The translations under genes and the position numbers were made by a program. Under the pieces are notes generated by a model. The model worked only from the letters and a program-made list of their open reading frames with translations. It searched no databases and was not told the DNA's origin. Of a stretch of DNA of 64,000 bases, positions 1-8,952 are shown piece by piece (position 1 is the stretch's first letter; every line of letters starts with the position of its first letter). Origin of the DNA: RUG369 sp050949645 (GTDB taxonomy: Bacteria; Planctomycetota; Planctomycetia; Pirellulales; Thermoguttaceae); contig JBMNGC010000001.1 of the NCBI GenBank assembly GCA_050949645.1, positions 1,302,001 to 1,366,000 on the forward strand, given 5' to 3'.

Positions 1-1
1 T

Positions 2-244
2 GTCAGCGACGATGGCGTCAACTGGATCAGACTATGGAACGTCCCCTTTATTACCAATGGTCCGAAAGGTCAATGGAACGAATCTGAATCGGGACATCCG
101 GGCGTTTTCGTCGACGACGACGGCCAGACCTGGCTCTTCTTCCAAGGCAACAACACGCATGGGAAGAACTGGTTCCTCTCCCGCGTCAAGATTGATTGGA
201 AAGAACAGGACGGCGTTGAGATTCCTGTCCTGGTTGAAGAATAA
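2..244 (+). CDS. C-terminal fragment of a glycosidase-like five-bladed propeller protein (partial)
   Basis: Only the last 80 codons are in the window; the reading frame is open from base 2 to a TAA at 242-244. The translation has features of five-bladed beta-propeller glycosidases (GH43/GH32 type): an SDDGVNW strand, then HPGVFVDDDGQTWLFFQG, where an acidic DDDG turn precedes an aromatic strand, then a final strand NWFLSRVKIDW. This resembles the outer blades of such enzymes, and a complete GH43 gene lies 1.8 kb downstream. The catalytic residues would be outside the window, so substrate and even enzymatic activity are unknown. A short AT-rich gap with a weak AAGAATC/GATTCTT hairpin (304-322) follows it. 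Confidence 0.5.
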   Translation, partial: VSDDGVNWIRLWNVPFITNGPKGQWNESESGHPGVFVDDDGQTWLFFQGNNTHGKNWFLSRVKIDWKEQDGVEIPVLVEE

Positions 245-395
245 ACTGTTATTTCAAAATACGCGCTGGCGTTTTAGGTAAATGGATGTAAATTGAATAA
301 CAATAAGAATCTCAAGGATTCTTATATTGCAAGTTATTTAATTACAGTATCTTATCGTTGTTTATTCAGTATTGTCAAACAAACGCGACGTCAGA

Positions 396-1244
396 ATGCA
401 AACATTAATCGTAATTCCGGCGCGATACGGTTCCAAACGTTTTCGCGGCAAGCCGTTAGTTGAACTCGCGGGGAAACCTATCCTTGAACGCGTCTGGGAA
501 ATCGCGTCCTTTGTCTGCGACAGGGTCGACAAATGCGGAGCTATTGTCGCAACCGAGACGCCTTCTGAGAGCAACCCTAGCGACAAAATCGTTGATTTCT
601 GTAATCGACGCGGCGTCCCTGTCATGACAACCTCCGACGCCTGTCGATCCGGCTCCGACCGCGTCTGGGAAGTCGCCAGTCGTCAATCGCCAGCGCCCAA
701 TATCATCGTCAACCTTCAGGGCGACGTCCCGACTTGCCCGCCAGACTTTGTTATCAAGCTTATCGACGCGCTCAAAAACAGCGCCGACGCCGACGTCGCG
801 TCCGTCTACACCAGGCTTTCATGGGACGCGCTCGACGCGCTCCGACACGCCAAGCTTCAAAGTCCATTTAGCGGCACAACCGTCGTAACGAACCCTGAAG
901 GTCGCGCGCTATGGTTCTCGAAAAATATCATCCCCGCGATCCGTGGAGAAGCCCAGCTCCGTGAAACGTCGACAATGAGCCCGGTCAAGCGTCACGTTGG
1001 GCTTTACGCATACCGCTACAACGCGCTCAAAAGTTTCGCGTCTTCAGAGAAAAGCGAATATGAAAAGCTTGAGCAACTTGAACAGTTGCGCTTCCTCGAA
1101 AACGGCTCGCGCATTCAGATGGTAGAAGGCGTTTATCCTGCGGGCTACGACAAGACCACTTCCGGAGTCGATTCGCCTGAGGATCTAAAACGCGTAGAAC
1201 AAGTCGTTCGTGAAAACGGCGAATTGCTAGACTTCTATCGTTAA
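396..1244 (+). CDS. kdsB: 3-deoxy-manno-octulosonate cytidylyltransferase (CMP-KDO synthetase)
   Basis: The enzyme activates KDO with CTP to give CMP-KDO for lipopolysaccharide inner-core assembly in the cytoplasm. The N-terminus has the nucleotidyltransferase signature IPARYGSKRFRGKPL (residues about 6-20), followed by NLQGDVP, which matches the family's NVQGDEP metal/nucleotide motif with the usual Glu replaced by Val. The C-terminal part contains KRHVGLYAYR and LEQLRFLENG, both typical of KdsB. The length, 282 residues, is slightly above the usual 245-260. I chose the ATG at 396; an in-frame TTG at 372 adds eight residues with no ribosome site. It is followed after 29 bases by the phosphatase gene, so the two are probably co-transcribed. 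It implies a Gram-negative envelope with KDO. Confidence 0.88.
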   Translation: MQTLIVIPARYGSKRFRGKPLVELAGKPILERVWEIASFVCDRVDKCGAIVATETPSESNPSDKIVDFCNRRGVPVMTTSDACRSGSDRVWEVASRQSPAPNIIVNLQGDVPTCPPDFVIKLIDALKNSADADVASVYTRLSWDALDALRHAKLQSPFSGTTVVTNPEGRALWFSKNIIPAIRGEAQLRETSTMSPVKRHVGLYAYRYNALKSFASSEKSEYEKLEQLEQLRFLENGSRIQMVEGVYPAGYDKTTSGVDSPEDLKRVEQVVRENGELLDFYR

Positions 1245-1273
1245 TCATTCGTTGCAAAGCAAAGGAAACGACC

Positions 1274-1969
1274 GTGCAAACGACAAAGTTGATCGTCGCG
1301 CGACATGGCAATACGTTCAATAAGGGCGACGTCATTCTTCGAATTGGATCGCGAACCGACTTGCCCCTCACTGAAGAGGGCCACGCGCAGGGCAAGCGGC
1401 TTGGAGCGACTATTCTAGGAATGGAGCTCTATCCGACGCGCTTCTATTCGGCGCCCCTTCGTAGGACGATTGAAACAAGCCTGGAAATCGCCTCGTGCTT
1501 CGACCTTGGCGCGCCTCCGATGATTGCGGAATTTCTCACAGAGCTCGATTATGGCGACGACGACGGGCGTCCAGAAACGGAGGTCGTGCGAAGACTCGGC
1601 GCTTGCGAAGCGCAAGAAATGGGACTCGCTCCAACCCCGTCCGATGAGGAACTTGTCGAACTCGGAAAGAAGGCGCTTAGGCGCTGGGAAACCGAATGCG
1701 TTCTTCCTGTCGGCTGGCGCTTTTTGCAGCGCCGAGTTGAGTCGCTCGAAGACGAATGGCGCGCTTTTGGCGAAGAGATCGCGGCGAAATACCCGGCCGA
1801 AACGGTCGTCGCAACCACAAGCAATGGAATCGCGAGATTTTCCCTCGCGCTGTTGCCAGAAAGAGTCGAGCGACCGAAAGAACGGAAGCTTTCAACGGGA
1901 GCAAGCGCCGTCTATATCCTGGACCGCGAACGCAACAAATGGACATTAACCGCGTGGAACGTTCGTTGA
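1274..1969 (+). CDS. Histidine phosphatase family protein (phosphoglycerate mutase-like)
   Basis: A 231-residue member of the RHG histidine phosphatase superfamily. The catalytic motif ARHGNT is at residues 9-14, the proton-donor region is ELDYGDDDGRPETEV (about 90-104), and the second histidine of the classic fold appears to be replaced: the late segment reads VVATTSNGIARF where TH(G)G is usual. The loss of that histidine could lower phosphatase activity or mean a changed role. It starts at GTG 1274 with an AAGGAAA ribosome site just upstream. It sits 29 bases behind kdsB, so it may act in sugar-phosphate or envelope metabolism, but the substrate cannot be told. A strong terminator follows. 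Confidence 0.78.
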   Translation: MQTTKLIVARHGNTFNKGDVILRIGSRTDLPLTEEGHAQGKRLGATILGMELYPTRFYSAPLRRTIETSLEIASCFDLGAPPMIAEFLTELDYGDDDGRPETEVVRRLGACEAQEMGLAPTPSDEELVELGKKALRRWETECVLPVGWRFLQRRVESLEDEWRAFGEEIAAKYPAETVVATTSNGIARFSLALLPERVERPKERKLSTGASAVYILDRERNKWTLTAWNVR

Positions 1970-1990
1970 CGTTCACTTGACAAATAAAAT

Positions 1991-2022
1991 CGCCTTTCAC
2001 GACCCTTCGTGAAAGGCGTTTT
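1991..2022. terminator. Bidirectional intrinsic terminator
   Basis: A 12-bp stem, CGCCTTTCACGA pairing with TCGTGAAAGGCG across a CCCT-type loop, is followed by TTTTT on the plus strand and by an A/T-rich run on the minus strand. It sits between the convergent histidine phosphatase and GH43 genes and can end both. Confidence 0.85.
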
Positions 2023-2058
2023 TCGTTACGCTTCAAATCTTAACGAAGCGTTACATTC

Positions 2059-3063
2059 TCATTCATTCGGAACAGCTGGATCGGGTCCGACTCCTTCGGT
2101 CGTCATCTTGATCGGTTTGATTAGACCATTTTCATCAAATTCCATGCGGTCAATGCAGGTCACACGGTAATTTCCATCCGTCTCGTTGAACGGACGACGA
2201 TGGTAAATGACATACCAGTTGTCGGAAGGCGTGTGCAAAACACTATGATGACCCGCGGCCTTCGCAAGTCCCGGCTCTGTTCCCAAAAGCGAACCGACTC
2301 TTTCATGGGGACCGAAGAGGGAATCCGAAATCGCGTAGGCGACCTGATAGTTCGAGACAGTCCAACCGCCTTCAGACCACATGAAATAATACTTGCCGTC
2401 CTTTTTGAAAACGACGGGCCCTTCGACATAGCCTTCCGGCGTAATTTCGCGGTAATAAGAACCGTCTTCAAAGGGAAGAAGGCCCGTAAAGTCGTCCTTA
2501 AGCTTGACAATATTGCAGTGACGCCAGCCGCCGTAAATCAAATACCAGGTTCCGTCGTCGTCCTTGAAAGCAAACTGGTCGATCGGTTGAGCGCCGTTGA
2601 CAATCTCGTTGATCAACGGTTTGCCAAGATAGTCGCGATAAGGTCCTTCCGGCTTGTCGGCAACCGCGACGCCGATACCGCCGATTTCTCCCTCATGAAC
2701 GTCGTTCGCGCCGAAGAAGAAATAATATTTCCCGTCGTTCTCCACCACCGAAGGCGCCCACATCGCACGACGCGCCCATTTGACTTCCTCATTCGTCAGA
2801 ATTTTCTCGTGCTTCGTCCAATTGACGAGATCGGGCGATGAAAAGCAATCAAAATACGTCTGCTCCTCGTATCTCAGCGACCGAGTAGGATAGATCCAAT
2901 ATAGGTCGTCAAAGAAAGCAACTTCGGGGTCAGCGTACCAATCTGGGTCGATTGGGTTACCGGACGTCTTAACGCTGTCGTCGGCAAACGCTATGCCTGC
3001 GCAACAAAGAATCGTCGCGCAAAGCAAAGATGCAAAAAACAGTCGGACATATCTAAGTTTCAT
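2059..3063 (-). CDS. Secreted glycoside hydrolase family 43 protein
   Basis: A 334-residue exported enzyme. Residues 1-27 form a Sec signal peptide ending near IAFADD. The mature part has the GH43 five-bladed propeller layout: the general-base aspartate in DPDWYADPEVAFFDD (about 38-52), the pKa-modulating aspartate in DQFAFKDDDGTWYLIYGG (about 163-180), and the likely acid glutamate in GYVEGPVVFKKDGKYYFMW. The WAPSVVENDGKYYFFF strand is typical of arabinosidase/xylosidase members. Likely role: removal of arabinose or xylose from plant or algal polysaccharide outside the cytoplasm. The exact linkage is not predictable. The start is supported by AGGAAAATTCTC before the ATG. It is transcribed alone and ends in the shared terminator at 1991-2022. 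Confidence 0.88.
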   Translation of the reverse strand: MKLRYVRLFFASLLCATILCCAGIAFADDSVKTSGNPIDPDWYADPEVAFFDDLYWIYPTRSLRYEEQTYFDCFSSPDLVNWTKHEKILTNEEVKWARRAMWAPSVVENDGKYYFFFGANDVHEGEIGGIGVAVADKPEGPYRDYLGKPLINEIVNGAQPIDQFAFKDDDGTWYLIYGGWRHCNIVKLKDDFTGLLPFEDGSYYREITPEGYVEGPVVFKKDGKYYFMWSEGGWTVSNYQVAYAISDSLFGPHERVGSLLGTEPGLAKAAGHHSVLHTPSDNWYVIYHRRPFNETDGNYRVTCIDRMEFDENGLIKPIKMTTEGVGPDPAVPNE

Positions 3064-3145
3064 GAGAATTTTCCTGGGTTAAGAAGAATGGGAACGTCGG
3101 CGTCTGAGCCGACGCAAGCGACAAACTATGGAAGTAAGCGAGGCG

Positions 3146-3670
3146 TCAGGTTTTTTTCCAGACTCCATCGGGAAACTTTCGGCGAAAAGAACGAAGAACA
3201 ATCTTTTCAAAGGGACGCTTAATGCGCGTAAACCAACGTTCTTCCTCGGGAGACAGCGGCGTCGCGCGAAAGGTGCGAATGCCAGCAAGGCGTCCCGCCA
3301 TGACGTCGGCAAAGATCTGATCTCCGACGAGAGCCGTCTTTTCAGGATCAAAGCCATATTCAGTGAATGCGCGACGACATCCCGTCTGAAAGGGCTTGCA
3401 TGCCTCCGCAATGAAAGGAATATCAACGAGCTCAGCGAATTGACTGATTCGCTTACCCCTTCCATTAGAAAGCAGGCAAAGCCTAAAATTCTCGGCTTTG
3501 AGCGACTCAAGCCACGCTTGAACGTCAGGCTCCGGTTCTTGATTAGAATATCGCTTTAGAGTACAATCTACGTCGAGGAGAAGGTCCTCGATACCTAGCG
3601 TTCTCAATCGCTCCGGCGTCAACTCAACGACGCTTTCAATGAGAAAGTGAGGGTAAAAGACCTTCCACAT
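3146..3670 (-). CDS. YqeG-type HAD-superfamily phosphatase
   Basis: A 174-residue HAD IIIA-type hydrolase resembling Bacillus YqeG. Motif I is LLLDVDCTLKRY (about 31-42), with DVDCT in place of the commoner DLDNT; both aspartates are kept. Motif II is CLLSNGRG, and the CKPFQTG and VGDQIFADVMAGRLAG segments give the motif III lysine and motif IV aspartates. The N-terminal pattern of a proline-rich PHFLIESV stretch before motif I is also typical. Members are cytoplasmic phosphatases, some acting on phosphatidylglycerophosphate in other lineages; the substrate here is not known. An AAGGAA ribosome site precedes the ATG. Confidence 0.85.
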   Translation of the reverse strand: MWKVFYPHFLIESVVELTPERLRTLGIEDLLLDVDCTLKRYSNQEPEPDVQAWLESLKAENFRLCLLSNGRGKRISQFAELVDIPFIAEACKPFQTGCRRAFTEYGFDPEKTALVGDQIFADVMAGRLAGIRTFRATPLSPEEERWFTRIKRPFEKIVLRSFRRKFPDGVWKKT

Positions 3671-3972
3671 TCAACGTTCCTTTCAGTTCGACATTCTGAG
3701 CGTCTTTGGCTGGTCGTGGGTAACATTGGTTCGTCCCGATGCAAACAGCGAGATCTGTTTCATCTTACCGGCGTTCGGCTGAGCTTGCAATGACCGGACG
3801 TGTGAAAATAGAAAAGTTAGGAGTCGTTGCAACTGTGCCTGCCGAAGTTCGGAAGCGCCTCGATTAAAAAACGGTCGCACGACAGTCCCGCAACTTACCG
3901 CAAAAATGCAACGGCAGTTCGCGCTAATAACGCACACTCGTTCAAATTCCCCAAAAGGGCGCTGACAACAAT
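3671..3972. other. Intergenic region upstream of the methyltransferase/MTHFR gene
   Basis: About 300 bases between divergent genes. I looked for a SAM or cobalamin riboswitch because the downstream gene makes methionine precursors, and found neither the conserved SAM-I core nor a B12 box. No open frame with a ribosome site is convincing. It presumably holds the promoters of both neighbours. Confidence 0.4.
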
Positions 3973-5841
3973 ATGACCAAAACGTTTCAAGAATCTCTTC
4001 AGAGCTCAACGCTTGTTTTCGATGGAGCTACCGGAACTGAACTATATCGTCGTAATGTCTTCACAAACCAGTGCTACGACGAACTAAACCTGCGCAATCG
4101 CACGATGATCCTCCAAATTGCCGAATCTTATCGCAACGCGGGGGTCGACGTTCTCACGACCAACACCTACGGTGCGAACCGACTTTCGCTAGAACTTTAT
4201 GGGCTCGAATCCCAGGTAGAAGCGATCAACCGCGCGGGCGCAGAAATCGTGAAAGAAGTTGCTAATCTCGATCCAGAACGGCAGATATACGTGGCCGGCT
4301 CCGTTGGGTACCCGTCGAAGTCAGTCCTGGAAAAGCGTACACGGGACGAAATCGTCGGCGCCTATGCCGAGCAAGTTGGTTTTTTAGCCAACGCGGGGAT
4401 CGACGTTGTTATTTTTGAATCGCAACCTTCGCGTGAATCGGCCGAAATTATGGTCGACGCAGTGAAAGAGGCGGACGTCGACGTTCCTTTTGTGGTATCT
4501 TACGGACTTCAGGAATCGTTATTTCAAGAGCCCAATACGCTTGAATCGCGCGCCAGGCATTTTTCGGAACTCTTTAAACCGTTCGACGCTGGCGAGTTAG
4601 CGCATATCGCGTGGGGTTTGAACTGCGTTCTTGGACCAGCGTCGATGCTCGGCGCGGTGCAGGAAATCGTCAAGACGCTTGAACTGCCCCTGATCGTTCA
4701 GCCCAACGCCGGCGCCCCGCAACCCTTCGAAGGCCGCCTACTCTACTACAGCTCGCCGGAATACCTTTCTACCTACGCCATGCGGTACGTCGATCTTGGC
4801 GCCGCCGCCGTCGGTGGATGTTGCGGTACGACGCCAGACGAAATTGCGGAGGTCGTCAAACAAGTTCGTCCGACCTCTACAAGCCGCCGTTCTACGATTG
4901 TACTCGTCGACGCGCAACCCGACGTGGAGGAACAGGAAGAATCACGTCCGGAGACGCGCAGCAATCTCGCGCAAAAACTCTGCTCGGGTCAATGGGTACA
5001 GACGGTCGAGGCTATTCCCCCACGTGGGTACGACTTGGGGGCGCTTATCGACAAAGCACGAACGCTCAAAGAGGCCGGCGTCGACGCAGTCAACCTACCT
5101 GACGGTCCACGCGCTTCCGCGCGCATCTCCTCAATGGTTGCCGCGCAGAAAATCCTCGTTGACGCCAAAATTGAGCCCGTCCTGCACATCTGTTGCCGAG
5201 ACCGCAATTTGATAGGAATTCAGGCAGATCTCATCGGGTGCGCCGCTTCTGGAATCGCTAATCTCCTTTTCATCACAGGCGACCCGCCGAAGCTAGGAAA
5301 TTATCCCAACGCCACGGGCGTCTTTGACTGCGATTCGATCGGCCTGTGCCAGTTACAGCGTCGCCTCAATCGCGGAATCGACCTTGGGGGACTCTCAATC
5401 AAGGATCCGACGAACGCGTTTTTCGGAGTCGGTTTTGATCCGTCGGCGGTTAATCGAGAGCGCGAGCTTGAACGACTTCATAAAAAGGTTGAATCGGGCG
5501 CTATGTTTGCCGTCACTCAACCCGTTTTTGGGCCCGACGTTCTCCTTAAATTCCTCGATGATTTTGGCAACCTCCCTATCCCCGTCATCGCGGGAGTCTG
5601 GCCCTTCGTGAGCTATCGCAACGCGCTCTTTATGCGCAAAGAAGTTCCGGGCGTGGTGGTGCCTGATTCGGTTATGGCGAAGATGGAATCTGCCGCCAAA
5701 ATCTCGAAGGAAGCGCAAGTCGAAACTGGTGTTTCAATTGCCCGCAAATTGCTCGAGCAAATCCGTTCTCACGTGCAGGGCGTGCAGGTCAGCGCGCCTC
5801 TTGGAAGAATTGACGTCAGCTTGAAAGTACTTGACCGATAG
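3973..5841 (+). CDS. Bifunctional homocysteine S-methyltransferase / methylenetetrahydrofolate reductase
   Basis: A 622-residue fusion of two one-carbon enzymes, as in Bacillus YitJ. Residues 1-300 are a homocysteine S-methyltransferase: FDGATGTELYRR at the start, GLNCVLGP with the first zinc cysteine, and VGGCCGTTPDEI with the two others. Residues about 335-615 are an MTHFR barrel: EAIPPRGYDL, DGPRASARISSM, CCRDRNLIG and FITGDPPKLGNYP, with the FAD-binding region of the family. The fusion reduces methylene-THF and transfers a methyl group to homocysteine. It lacks cobalamin-binding domains, so it is not itself a full MetH. It begins at ATG 3973 with no obvious strong ribosome site and is transcribed alone. 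Confidence 0.9.
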   Translation: MTKTFQESLQSSTLVFDGATGTELYRRNVFTNQCYDELNLRNRTMILQIAESYRNAGVDVLTTNTYGANRLSLELYGLESQVEAINRAGAEIVKEVANLDPERQIYVAGSVGYPSKSVLEKRTRDEIVGAYAEQVGFLANAGIDVVIFESQPSRESAEIMVDAVKEADVDVPFVVSYGLQESLFQEPNTLESRARHFSELFKPFDAGELAHIAWGLNCVLGPASMLGAVQEIVKTLELPLIVQPNAGAPQPFEGRLLYYSSPEYLSTYAMRYVDLGAAAVGGCCGTTPDEIAEVVKQVRPTSTSRRSTIVLVDAQPDVEEQEESRPETRSNLAQKLCSGQWVQTVEAIPPRGYDLGALIDKARTLKEAGVDAVNLPDGPRASARISSMVAAQKILVDAKIEPVLHICCRDRNLIGIQADLIGCAASGIANLLFITGDPPKLGNYPNATGVFDCDSIGLCQLQRRLNRGIDLGGLSIKDPTNAFFGVGFDPSAVNRERELERLHKKVESGAMFAVTQPVFGPDVLLKFLDDFGNLPIPVIAGVWPFVSYRNALFMRKEVPGVVVPDSVMAKMESAAKISKEAQVETGVSIARKLLEQIRSHVQGVQVSAPLGRIDVSLKVLDR

Positions 5842-5973
5842 TTTATAATTCTCGCGTCAGAGTGCAAAGCAGGCGTTTTCTTGTTGCAGCGCCTGGATTT
5901 GCGTCGTCAGTCGACGTGCTCGACATGCGAACAGGTTGACAGTTTATTACGTCTTTTTATAAGGACTCAAAAA

Positions 5974-6807
5974 GTGGAACGCAGAGATATTTTGAAAGCT
6001 GCGGCGATCGTTGGTCTTGCAGCGACGGCGCAAACGGCAAAGGCTAATCTTCTCACTCCAGGAACTCGTCCGAGTCCCGAGCCTCTCGAATCGGACGGCG
6101 TCGAGAAAGCGCAGAATTACATTATTCTCGAAACCTTCTTTACAACGAGCAATGAAAAACGCGACGCGCTTGCCAAGAAATTTGACGCGGAACTCATCCC
6201 TCTACGCCATGAAATTGGCTTCGAAAAGGTCGGGGTCTTTACGGTTAATCACGATCTCATGGAGGGCGATAGGGGGTACGACGCAGAAAAATTTGACGGC
6301 GCGGTCTTCGTTGTCCAGGAGACGAGCTCGATCGAACTGCTTCTGAATTATCAGGATATAAGCGCGAAAACAGCGACGAAATTCAATCTCGACGACGATC
6401 TCGACTTCGTCGACGAGGAAATTGTCGCGTTGCGCGCGTTCCCCTCCGTGCCGTCGATCAACGTTCCTAACTCAAACGAAGGACGCGTTCTTCAGTTGCG
6501 GACCTACAACTCGCCGAACTACGAGCGCAATATTATGAAGGAAGCGATGTTCGAAGACGGCGAGCTCGAGATCTTCCTAAAGAGTGGAATGGAGCCCGTC
6601 TTCTTTGGACGTTCTCTCTTCGGTTCAATGGCGCCCAACGTTACGTATATGCTTAGCTTCGAAAGCGACGAAGCGCGCCGAGAGGGCTGGAGCAAGTTTG
6701 TCGGCTCCGACGAATGGAAGAAGATGAGCGCTGATCCCAAGTATGAGCGAACCGCAACTCGAATCCGTAATCTGTTCCTTAACCCAACCGCTAACTCTGA
6801 CATCTGA
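5974..6807 (+). CDS. TAT-exported NIPSNAP family protein
   Basis: A 277-residue protein from a GTG start at 5974, chosen because AAGGA lies just upstream and the protein then opens directly with a twin-arginine leader, VERRDILKAAAIVGLAA. An in-frame TTG at 5881 would bury that leader. Two ferredoxin-like NIPSNAP modules can be seen: NYIILETFFTTSNEK with the following helix, and the better conserved second half, VLQLRTYNSPNYERN through GSDEWKKMSADPKYE. Exported NIPSNAP proteins are common in planctomycetes; their molecular role is unknown. The aldo/keto reductase gene follows after 95 bases on the same strand, so the two may share a transcript. Confidence 0.8.
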   Translation: MERRDILKAAAIVGLAATAQTAKANLLTPGTRPSPEPLESDGVEKAQNYIILETFFTTSNEKRDALAKKFDAELIPLRHEIGFEKVGVFTVNHDLMEGDRGYDAEKFDGAVFVVQETSSIELLLNYQDISAKTATKFNLDDDLDFVDEEIVALRAFPSVPSINVPNSNEGRVLQLRTYNSPNYERNIMKEAMFEDGELEIFLKSGMEPVFFGRSLFGSMAPNVTYMLSFESDEARREGWSKFVGSDEWKKMSADPKYERTATRIRNLFLNPTANSDI

Positions 6808-6902
6808 ATTTCCAGTTCGAAGTGCGGTCGCTGCAACAATGTGACCGCGGGACGATCTGATTACGCCTACCAATAAATGCCTTACTTCGCGAAAGGAAAA
6901 AC

Positions 6903-7841
6903 ATGGATCTCAAAAGAAGAGACTTCCTGAAGACGTCCTTTGCCGGACTTGGAAGCGTCGCCGTCGCGAACGCGGTTACGTTCGCCGATGAACCGTCCAA
7001 GCCCCCAAAGAACCCCTTCTCGACCGACCCGGTCGCAAAAGTCAAATTAACAGATGAGGTTACGACCTCGCGCCTCGGCTTTGGAACCGGTATGCACGGT
7101 CACCAACGCTCCGCGCAACTTACACGGATGGATCGTTCAAAGGCGGAAGAAATGATTCGCTACGCCTACGACGTCGGCGTCCGATTCTTCGACTGCGCGG
7201 ACCTCTACGGCACCCATGAGCTCGTGGCGACGACCCTCAAAGACAAGCCTCGCGACAGCTTTACGATTTCCTCAAAACTCTGGCCGCATCCCGGCGGGAT
7301 TCCGGAAGATGAGCGACCGACCGCCGACGTGGTCGTCAAGCGCTTCCTTAAGGAGCTCCAGACCGACTATCTCGATCTTGTCCAGATTCACTGCATGCAG
7401 AAGCCGAACTGGCAAGACGACTACGAGCAGTACATGGAAGATCTTGCAAAGCTCAAGGAGCAAGGTCTGATCAGGGGGCATGGCATTTCTTGCCATTCCT
7501 TCGGCTCAATTCAGACCGGCGCTGAAGATCCCTGGGTCGACGCGATGCATATCCGCATCAATTCGAAAAATACGCGTATGGACGGCACCTTCGAAGAGAA
7601 CGTCGCCGCCGCGCAAATCGCGCAGGACAACGGTAAGGGAATCATCGCGATGAAACTCGTCGGCGAAGGCTCGATGAAGGAGCGAAAAGATCGCGAAGAA
7701 TCAATCGACGCCGTCGTCCGCTCGAACGTTGTCGACGTTTACATCGTCGGGTTCGAAGCGCGAGAAGAAATCGACGAGCTCATTGAGAACGTTGAAAAAT
7801 CGCTCAAAGCCATTGAGGCTGAACAGAAAGTCAACGCGTGA
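6903..7841 (+). CDS. TAT-exported aldo/keto reductase
   Basis: A 312-residue AKR with a twin-arginine leader, LKRRDFLKTSFAGLGS, ending near residue 30. The (beta/alpha)8 catalytic set is visible: Asp and Tyr in FFDCADLYGTHE (about 96-107), Lys in ISSKLWPHPGG, His in LVQIHCMQKP. NADPH-dependent carbonyl reduction is expected from the family. Export through TAT would fit a protein folded around its cofactor before transport. It lacks the C-terminal ferredoxin-like cysteines that some related planctomycete AKRs carry. The ATG at 6903 has a GAAAGGAAAAAC ribosome site. It ends in the terminator at 7864-7895. Confidence 0.87.
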   Translation: MDLKRRDFLKTSFAGLGSVAVANAVTFADEPSKPPKNPFSTDPVAKVKLTDEVTTSRLGFGTGMHGHQRSAQLTRMDRSKAEEMIRYAYDVGVRFFDCADLYGTHELVATTLKDKPRDSFTISSKLWPHPGGIPEDERPTADVVVKRFLKELQTDYLDLVQIHCMQKPNWQDDYEQYMEDLAKLKEQGLIRGHGISCHSFGSIQTGAEDPWVDAMHIRINSKNTRMDGTFEENVAAAQIAQDNGKGIIAMKLVGEGSMKERKDREESIDAVVRSNVVDVYIVGFEAREEIDELIENVEKSLKAIEAEQKVNA

Positions 7842-7863
7842 CGCGTCAAACGCTTCGTTTTAC

Positions 7864-7895
7864 AAGGGATCGTTCGCTCGAACGGTCCCTTTTTC
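7864..7895 (+). terminator. Intrinsic terminator after the aldo/keto reductase
   Basis: A 12-bp stem, AGGGATCGTTCG with CGAACGGTCCCT (one G-U pair), around a short loop and followed by TTTTTCT. It separates the NIPSNAP/AKR unit from the phosphoesterase gene. Confidence 0.82.
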
Positions 7896-7929
7896 TAAAC
7901 CAGCTACCCGCTTGTAAATAGATTTAGAA

Positions 7930-8814
7930 ATGAACAGACGAGATTTCTTACACGTCGTCGCGCTTGGCGCTATCGCCGCGCGCTTCGGCAATATCTCCAA
8001 CATCATGGCGGACACGACGGTTCCGCTCGACCCGACGATCGTCGCTATCTTCTCCGACACGCACATCCACGGTCCGGAAACAACCCGGCAAGCCTCGCGG
8101 TTCAAGCAGGGAGTCGCCAAAGTTTTGGCAATGAATCCGCGGCCCGCAAATCTCCTCATCTATGGCGACGTCGCCTATCTTGAGGGTAAAGTCGAAGAAT
8201 ATAAGCTCTTACGCGAACTGATCAAACCAATCGAAGACGCCGGTATCCACTGGGAAATCACGCTAGGCAACCATGATCGAATTGCCAATTATCGCGAAAT
8301 CTTCCCGGAACGTTTTGAGAAACCTCAGCCTATCGAAGGATGTTATATCAATATTGTCGAGACGCCGAACGCCGACTTCATCCTTCTCGACTCCTACCTT
8401 GAGGGCAAAATTGCGGGCGCCATAGAACCCGAGCAGAGAGAATGGCTTGTTGAAACGCTGAAAAACTATGAAGACAAGCCGGTCTTTGTCGGCTGTCATC
8501 ATCCGCTCAACCAGACGCTCCTTGCCGACACGCTTAAGGCGTGTCCCAAATGTGTCGCCTATCTCTTTGGTCACCACCACTATTACCGCTCTTCCGTCCA
8601 AGACGGCGTCAAAACGCTTTGTCTACCGTCGCTCGGCCATTGGGGCGATCTTGGCTTCGTGACCGCGCATATTTCAGAAAATGAGGCGGTCTTTGCGCCA
8701 GATATCGACGATTACCTCTGGTCAAATTCCGGCTACGTTAAGGAACCGGAGAAGGACGTCGAGGCGTATCTCGCGGCTCTCAACGCGAATTCGCCCGTCT
8801 TCCAGCTCAACTAA
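7930..8814 (+). CDS. TAT-exported calcineurin-like metallophosphoesterase
   Basis: A 294-residue protein with an N-terminal MNRRDFLHVVALGAIAARF leader. The full set of calcineurin-type metal ligands is present: FSDTHIHGP (DxH), YGDVAYLEG (GD), LGNHDR (GNHD), VGCHHP and FGHHHYYRS (GHxH). A dinuclear metal centre hydrolysing phosphomono- or diesters is expected in the periplasm; the substrate is unknown. It lies behind the terminator of the AKR gene, so it should have its own promoter in the 115-base gap. It ends at a terminator shared with the convergent oxidoreductase. Confidence 0.87.
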   Translation: MNRRDFLHVVALGAIAARFGNISNIMADTTVPLDPTIVAIFSDTHIHGPETTRQASRFKQGVAKVLAMNPRPANLLIYGDVAYLEGKVEEYKLLRELIKPIEDAGIHWEITLGNHDRIANYREIFPERFEKPQPIEGCYINIVETPNADFILLDSYLEGKIAGAIEPEQREWLVETLKNYEDKPVFVGCHHPLNQTLLADTLKACPKCVAYLFGHHHYYRSSVQDGVKTLCLPSLGHWGDLGFVTAHISENEAVFAPDIDDYLWSNSGYVKEPEKDVEAYLAALNANSPVFQLN

Positions 8815-8865
8815 CGCGTCTCGACAAAGCTCGCATCAACTCCGCGTCCTTATTCAACCCAAAAA

Positions 8866-8902
8866 GAAAACGCCGCAAAGAATTTCTTTGCGGCGTTTTT
8901 TC
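8866..8902. terminator. Bidirectional intrinsic terminator
   Basis: The stem AACGCCGCAAAG with CTTTGCGGCGTT is flanked by A-rich sequence on the left and TTTTTT on the right. It serves the phosphoesterase on the plus strand and the Gfo/Idh/MocA gene on the minus strand. Confidence 0.85.
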
Positions 8903-8952
8903 ATTATTCGCTACCCTGATTTCACAGAATCGAGCGTGAGTTTCTTGCGCTA

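Noticed and set aside
3671..3972. SAM or cobalamin riboswitch upstream of the methyltransferase/MTHFR gene
   Set aside because: No conserved core of either class could be found on the plus strand.
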